NCBI GenBank assembly: GCA_037367405.1
Contig: JAZKJV010010617.1
Span: forward strand, 595,501-659,500
Length of the DNA: 64,000 bases
Direction of reading: 5' to 3'
Source: Ottelia alismoides
Lineage: Eukaryota > Streptophyta > Magnoliopsida > Alismatales > Hydrocharitaceae
In this document: positions 58,674 to 64,000 of the stretch, in pieces
Layout: the number at the start of each line of letters is the position of its first letter
How positions within the stretch are numbered: position 1 is the first letter of the stretch
Position numbers and translations under genes: made by a program
The notes under the pieces: model-generated
The model's database searches: none
Told to the model about the DNA's origin: nothing
Seen by the model: the letters and a program-made list of their open reading frames with translations, nothing else

Positions 58674-60248
58674 TGTGTGTATATATTTCATATATACTTT
58701 AGCCATAACTCATACTTTGTGTGAGTGTGTCAATAAATAAAAATGGCTAAACATCCATAAAAATTTAAAAATTTCCCTTGTATATAAATTCATCTTGCAC
58801 ATACCTATTTATGTATAAAAATATTTTTATGCAAATGATTGTAAAATCTTTTTGTGTAAATAGCTTGTAAATATTTTCGCATCAAAATTATGTATATAGT
58901 ACAAAATTTTTGTAAAATGTTTGAAAAACAAAAAGTTTGCAAAAACCTTGTGTAAATTTTTGTAAATATTTTGCAAAACTTCGCATTCATGCATACATCC
59001 ATGTTTTCAAACATTTTTCAAAAATTTTGCACATGTGTAAATATTTGTAAATAGAATCTTTGTAAATAATTGCATAGTTTTCCAAATCATAGTTGACATT
59101 TAATTTGGCCTGGAATTAAATTGACAAATGGAGCTTGGTTAAGACCTTAATCCACTTGATAATAAGAGGAACCTTATAGGGCTTAGGGTTGAGACTTTTC
59201 TGGTCCATTGGGACTTAATTCTTTGAGTCCACTAGGCTATGAGCATATGTCATCTTGATGAGCCTAAGTAGAGCACTTAACAACACACGCATGACTCTTA
59301 TAGACAATGGCTTTCCTTGCACCTACACTTTACACATAGCTCTCCACGGATGAGGTGGTGAGGAGGCAGTTTCCTTTGGCTTGGGGTAGCATATGAGGGT
59401 AGTACTTCCAGGCGGAACCTCTCTTCTTTTTTAGTGAAGGAAGTGCATCTCAACTTGGTCTGGTGGTTATGAAGTCTAAAGACAGAAGCCGTAGGTTGCA
59501 ATAAAGCTTCAAAAGAGGTATAGTCTACTAGCTCAAGAGGAAAAACTCCTTGTATATATGCTGCACAATGTAGATATGTTGTATAGATGTGCATGAAAAA
59601 ATGTGCAAAAAGAAAAGAACTCCAAAAAAGTGGTGGGTCGGATTGAAAATTTAATAATCCCACCGGAGTGTATATAGTCAAATAAGCAACGCTTGATATC
59701 CATGTTCCATCTCATGAAGCTTGCAGCGGGAGACTCAACTACACTGGTTAGAGCTCCCAAGGATACATGGCTACACTGGCCATGGTCCATTCTCTTCTTC
59801 CCCCTCTTCTTGAGCCGGTTGCACATGAACTTAGAAGGGAATACCCGCTTCTCGAGGAAAGAGTTGCTAGATCGAGGCATTAGAGTTACCAGGTTGGGGG
59901 AGGTTGTTTCTTTATTACTTCTGAGGTGGGGAGATACATATCACTTACACCGTACAAGGAAAGATTCATAGTCATTAGAGTTTGTGTATGTAGACTTGTT
60001 CTGGTCTGGTTTATTGAGGAGTCTTGACCATAGATTGGTGGAACTTAGAGGCTGTTAAGTTTTAAGCTTAAGTCCAAATAAGGTTCCGACAAATTAATAA
60101 TCCAAAGGTCTGACCGACCTCCATATTTCAATTTAATGAAGGAAAGTTTAATAATCAACCTTGATTTCGCCTCTTTTTCTTTCTCTTTTGCACTTCTTTT
60201 TCAAATAAGTGTTTGCTAAGGGACTAGCAAAAGTAAAGTATAGGGGGG
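58674..60248 (+). other. Athila_D 3' untranslated region and polypurine tract
   Basis: After the hairpins comes A/T-rich sequence of repeated TTTGTAAA and TTTGCAAA words (58800-59070). A region homologous to 38340-39491 of Athila_B follows, including GCTTGGTTA(A/G)GACCTTA and GCGGGAGACT...CTACACTGG. Antisense frames at 59298-59681 and 59533-59880 exist, but indels between the two elements shift their phase. The polypurine tract AAAGTATAGGGGGG (60235-60248) directly precedes the 3' LTR and primes plus-strand synthesis. Confidence 0.75.
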
Positions 60249-63200
60249 TGATGAATCCCAATTCATCACTCTTTATTCCTTTATTTTAGCTAGAAACTTG
60301 AGCAAAACATCATGTAAATATGGTAAATATCATAAATTGCCAAAACACATGCATCATGTAAATATGCATAATTAGCATGTTTTTATGTCAAAATAAATGA
60401 ATAAAGAAACACAAGAAAAAGAGGGAAATATTTAGAATAAATATTGAGTGACCTAATCCCAAGGGAGGGCTCAGCATGGGCCTGACCGCAAAAGAATCCA
60501 AGTAGAGAGAGATAAGGTCAATCATATGTGTACATAACCCCATGTATATAAATAAATTTCTTTTCCTCAAAATAAAAATTAAAAAGTGTTTTTCAAATTT
60601 TGTACATATTTGTGAAAATAAAACTAAAATAAAAATTAGAAAATAAAAAGAAAATAAAAATCACTTTCCCACCTTGTATATATACCATGTACATATGTAT
60701 ATAAACCTATTTATTTAACCCATGTAAATACATCATAAAATAAAATAAAAACACCTTATTATTCCAAACTTTATGTTGTAAATAATTAAAATATAAATTC
60801 GGAATAATTGTGCTAAAATAAACAATTAAAAATAAAAATTAAAAATATATATGTACATATACCTATATATAATAATATAATGTAAATACGTTATTTATTT
60901 ATCAAATAAATAAATAAAAATCACTAAAAACTAATTTGAAAATAATTTTTCATGTTGAAAAGTTTTTCAAATAAAATCATTTACTAATTTTAAATGATTT
61001 TACAAAGAAATAAATAATGGAATAATGTGATTGGTCCACGGGGGATTGTTGACCCCGGTCAATTCTCCCCCGCGGACCCTCTTCCAGGCGGATCGGGTTT
61101 TGACCCGACTTCTTCGATTTTTGCTGACTCGATCCGACCTCCATTTATACAAACCCCGGGTGCCATTTAACCCTTGTTGATCTGAGATCCTCTCCTGGAG
61201 GTTTTCCTAGGGGTCCGTGCTTCGAGCGACCCTGCCCGACTCCATTTAGCCGGACCCTTCCCAGTATAAAGCCACACCTCCGCCGCACTTTTCACGCCAT
61301 CTTTTGCCTTCCCCCTCATCCCCAGTGAGCTCCTCTCTTTTGCCTGAGTGACAGCCGTGTGAGAGAGGGTCGAAATGAGGCACGGGAAGCCGGAAACCAC
61401 TGATCCGACGATTCTCATCGTCGTGCGCCGACGCGAGGTGCGCCCGAGCCTCTGGGCCATCGACCCATCGAGGTGAAGATCCCCGGAGGTCCCAGACCTC
61501 CAGCACAGACATCTTCCTCCAGCAGGTAGCGTAGATACCCTGTAGTTTAGGTTAGATTTCTATTTTCAGATTTTCGCCCAATTAGCTCCGTCGTCGTCAC
61601 CCACCATCTCTGACCATCCATTTTCCATTCCGACCAGCTCATCACCTTCACAGACCCCTCTCCACCTTCTCCACCCATTCATCCATCCTGACTCGCCCCG
61701 GAGCAGGTACTTCACCCTCCTCCGCCGGAGGGCGATGCTCCGCCTCACCAGACCACCTTCTTCAGCCACTAACGGGTCGAGGTAGTTTGCCCTCGACCTA
61801 GATTTCTTGTTGTGTAGCTTGAAGGTCCAATCGCCCTCATCTGGAGGTTGAGTCACTCAAGCACAACAGCTCCATGCCTTCCTCATCGCCGGAGCTCTCC
61901 AGAGCTCCACAGCCTCATCGGAGTGTACCAGGAGCCGCGGACGACCTCGACCACTCTTTTCCCCATCTCAGCAGCTCCAAAGGAGCTCCCCACCGCACGC
62001 ATTGAGCCAGCGAAACTCGCTGGCGGGCTGTAATTGGAGGTGCCTCAGTCGTCGTTCGATCGATCCTACCGCTCCAGTTCTGATCAGAGCCGTTCATTCA
62101 CGAGAGGTCTCCATCGTCCGATACATCTGCGATTCGATCTAGGGTGTTCATCCGCGAAGAGGAGTCCACTACTCTCCACCGTTAGATCTCCATGTGGCAT
62201 CTTCCTCGGCGTCGATCCAGCGAAGGCTTCCCTAGCTTCTCAGCCATCAGATCTACACGTGGCACCCTCTTGGCCGTCGATCTTAAATAAAGGGGTAATT
62301 TCACTTAGGCCCCTTTGTTTATTGTTATTTCCATTCAGTCTTGTAAATATTTTAGTACGTTGTTTTTATTTTGGAACAATTGCAGTTAGGACCTTAGACT
62401 TTTCAGTATTTGCAATTTAGTCCCTGTGTATGTGATCCACGTGCGTCGACACGTGAGGATTTGGGTTATTTACGCATTTAGTCCTGCGATTCATGTGTGT
62501 TATTGTTTACATATTTTTAAATAGCAATTACAATTATGCCCCCTATTTCTGAATGACGTGTGCTGCGCGTGGAGTTTTGGACTTTTTGCAAGTTTGGCCC
62601 CTGAAATTTTTTTATTTGTTATCATTTGGTCCTGGAAATAAGTTTCTTTGCATTTAGGTCCCTGCTAGTTGTGTGCCTTATTTTTATTGAATAAAATATC
62701 AAATTAAATCCAAATTAGGTGAAATTTGGACACGTGGCTCCTGCCACTGTGTAAAAATTTCCCTAAATGTTTGGAACATTTTTTAGGCTTTTTACTATTT
62801 TTAAAAAATAAAAAATATGCATTTTTGTTACTATTTGAAAAAGAAAATCAAAGAAAAAGATAAAAGGCTCTTTAAAAAATCTAAATAAATTAGTGATAGT
62901 TAGTTTTAGTATATTTTAGCTTCTACCAAATTTTTGTGCTATTTGGATTTATAAAAACCTTAAAAATTGCAAAACCCTAAAAAATTTATAAAAATTCTAA
63001 AAAGTTCTATAAAAATAAAAAAATGCAAATTCTATTTCTGTAGTTTAGGTTTTGTCTATAATATTCATAAAAATTGCCTTCAGATTTTTATAGATCAATT
63101 TTATATTTTTAATTGATCTTTCGAGTCTGGTTGCACAGTAACCCATATTTTTCCTCTTTCTTGATTTTTATAAAATCAAATAAAAATTGAAAAATTCTGA

Positions 63201-63624
63201 AAAATTCTCTAAAAACACTTAAAAACCTAAAAAACATAAAAACTTTTTTATTTTATTTTTTATGTATATTTTTAGTGTTTTAATAATTATTGAAGTTGCT
63301 TGTTTTTACATTTCCTTATAAAATCAAAAACACAAAAACATTTAAAAATAATTAAAATCCACCAAAAATATTTTCCTCTTTATTTTTCGACTCTGACTAC
63401 TTCATAGGCCGCAAGGCCATCCCGTGCTCCTTGAGTTCGACCATGGTCGCTATACCATGTTAATAAAAGTAGCGAGGACCGCTCTTGATTTTCATTGTCT
63501 TATCTGCTTGCTTGGTGGTTCTTATATTTTCTTGTTGAGTTCGATTCTCCGAGATCCGGGTCACAATGACCCGAGAGTGATTTTTACCTCACCTGGATTT
63601 AGGAAGGGATTCTCTGGCTCATCA
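60249..63624 (+). repeat. 3' LTR of Athila_D
   Basis: It starts TGATGAATCCC after the polypurine tract, ends CTCATCA and is followed by CTTCT. It keeps a segment of about 75 bp (starting ATGTCAAAATAAATG near 60385) that is missing from the 5' LTR. It has the same U3, GC-rich and periodic U5 layout as 51180-54507. Confidence 0.9.
61264..61273 (+). promoter_or_regulatory. TATA-like box of Athila_D 3' LTR
   Basis: GTATAAAGCC in the same LTR position as 52142-52151. From here transcription would run toward the Athila_C gag remnant and out of the window. Confidence 0.45.
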
Positions 63625-64000
63625 CTTCTATCCTGGGGTGATGGATGAGCATCCAGATTAGGAAGCACAATTCGCTTCTACATTGATTCCCTTCATTGTA
63701 GATTTAGAATTCATTAATCTACTACCGATGTTTTCAGGGGGAGTGCATAAGGAACCTTATATTCATATATCCGAGCTTGAGGATTTTTGTGGATCACGAG
63801 CATATCTAGATATCACTTCTGAGGACATGATGTTGATGACCTTCCCATTTACACTTCAGAGTAGAGCCATGAATTGGTATCGACGGTTGCGAAGGAAGAT
63901 TGCTATAGGGGGAGACTTGTGCTTAGAGTTTTTGTAGAGATTTTGCCCACGACGTAGAGCAGATTTGATGTGGTCTTGTATTCTAGATTTTTCAGTAGAA
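63625..64000 (+). pseudogene. Athila_C gag, continuation after Athila_D
   Basis: The frame resumes after the second CTTCT copy and continues the gag cut at 51179: V-M-D-E, then F-S-G-G-V-H-K-E-P-Y near 63735, M-T-F-P-F-T-L, W-Y-R-R-L-R and R-R-R-A-D-L-M-W-S near 63955. It aligns codon by codon with 56220-56570 of Athila_D. Stops at about 63658 and 63935 show decay. The sequence runs off the window edge. Confidence 0.85.

Larger units (their letters stand above)
51180..63624 (+). mobile_element. Athila_D: non-autonomous Athila element with gag and an acidic ORF, no pol
   Basis: A 12445-bp element with perfect CTTCT target duplications (51175-51179 and 63625-63629). The LTRs are 51180-54507 and 60249-63624, both starting TGATGAATCCC. 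The 3' LTR ends CTCATCA and the 5' LTR CTCATCC. The interior (5.7 kb) has a tRNA-Asp-type primer site, leader, gag (one stop), a 293-codon acidic ORF, a hairpin array, a 3' untranslated region and a polypurine tract. No trace of protease, RT, RNase H or integrase remains. The LTRs differ by a few percent by eye, plus a gap of about 75 bp near 51313 in the 5' copy. It resembles the TR-GAG class of gag-only plant elements. Confidence 0.92.
44554..64000 (+). mobile_element. Athila_C: Athila-type element, 5'-truncated, interrupted by a MULE and by Athila_D
   Basis: The element has a left LTR missing its first 200 bp or so (44554-49652), a primer site at 49656 and a leader. Its gag runs from about 50900 to 51179 and continues at 63625-64000 after Athila_D. 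The gag pieces join in frame across the CTTCT target duplication: I-E-Q-L-Q-V-L-D-D-F then Y-P-G-V-M-D-E. The rest of the element lies beyond the right edge. Its left LTR holds the Mutator-like insertion 45632-47539. The junction at 44553 with minus-strand Athila_A sequence shows that the 5' end was lost. Confidence 0.8.

Noticed and set aside
59298..59880. Antisense frames in the Athila_D 3' region as the extra antisense ORF known from some plant gypsy elements
   Set aside because: The homologous part of Athila_B (38650-39200) has indels that are not multiples of three and no corresponding antisense frame. A profile search against known antisense ORF proteins would be decisive.

Overview
This window is plant nuclear DNA made almost entirely of nested transposable elements. 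I see no intact host gene, no tRNA or rRNA gene, and no CRISPR array. The plant origin rests on four things: Athila-type Ty3/gypsy elements with LTRs of about 3.3-4 kb and a primer site matching tRNA-Asp, a Ty1/copia element primed by initiator tRNA-Met, Mutator-like elements with 9-bp target duplications, and an AT-rich background. The depth of nesting suggests an angiosperm with a repeat-rich genome. I cannot name the species.

Layout from left to right. (1) 1-12935 is a decayed Athila element on the plus strand (called Athila_L), cut at 296/10858 by a 10.56-kb copia element. The copia element (297-10857) has perfect TTCAC target duplications and nearly identical 2.64-kb LTRs. Its interior has no recognisable gag and only ruins of pol. 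(2) About 12960-13460 is a foldback (MITE-like) inverted repeat. 13461-15839 is unassigned. (3) About 15840-44553 holds a minus-strand Athila array (Athila_A) arranged LTR, internal, LTR, internal, with only 3' untranslated internal sequence left. One of its LTRs carries an insertion flanked by AT microsatellites at 17081-17498. The other is split by Athila_B. (4) 25907-42884 is Athila_B on the plus strand, with LTRs of about 3.4 kb and gag, protease, RT, RNase H and integrase in order, all pseudogenised. (5) 44554-64000 is Athila_C on the plus strand. Its left LTR carries a 1.9-kb Mutator-like element (45632-47539), which itself carries a 388-bp Mutator-type MITE (45808-46195). Its gag is split by Athila_D. 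(6) 51180-63624 is Athila_D, a 12.4-kb element with CTTCT target duplications. It has gag and an acidic second ORF but no pol at all.

How the parts relate. Athila_D and the copia element look like recently mobilised non-autonomous elements, because their LTR pairs are similar while their interiors cannot encode pol. Their enzymes must have come from relatives. Athila_B shows the full Athila gene order and is the reference for the others. The Athila copies share a non-coding leader, a periodic U5 segment, and a 3' untranslated region with a series of small hairpins. The 3' arms of those hairpins copy the polypurine tract next to the 3' LTR. These non-coding parts are the most interesting content of the window. 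I find no evidence for a novel defence or metabolic system.

Limits: all alignments were done by eye. Boundaries given with an exact target duplication are firm. The outer ends of Athila_A and Athila_C and the foldback ends are approximate.
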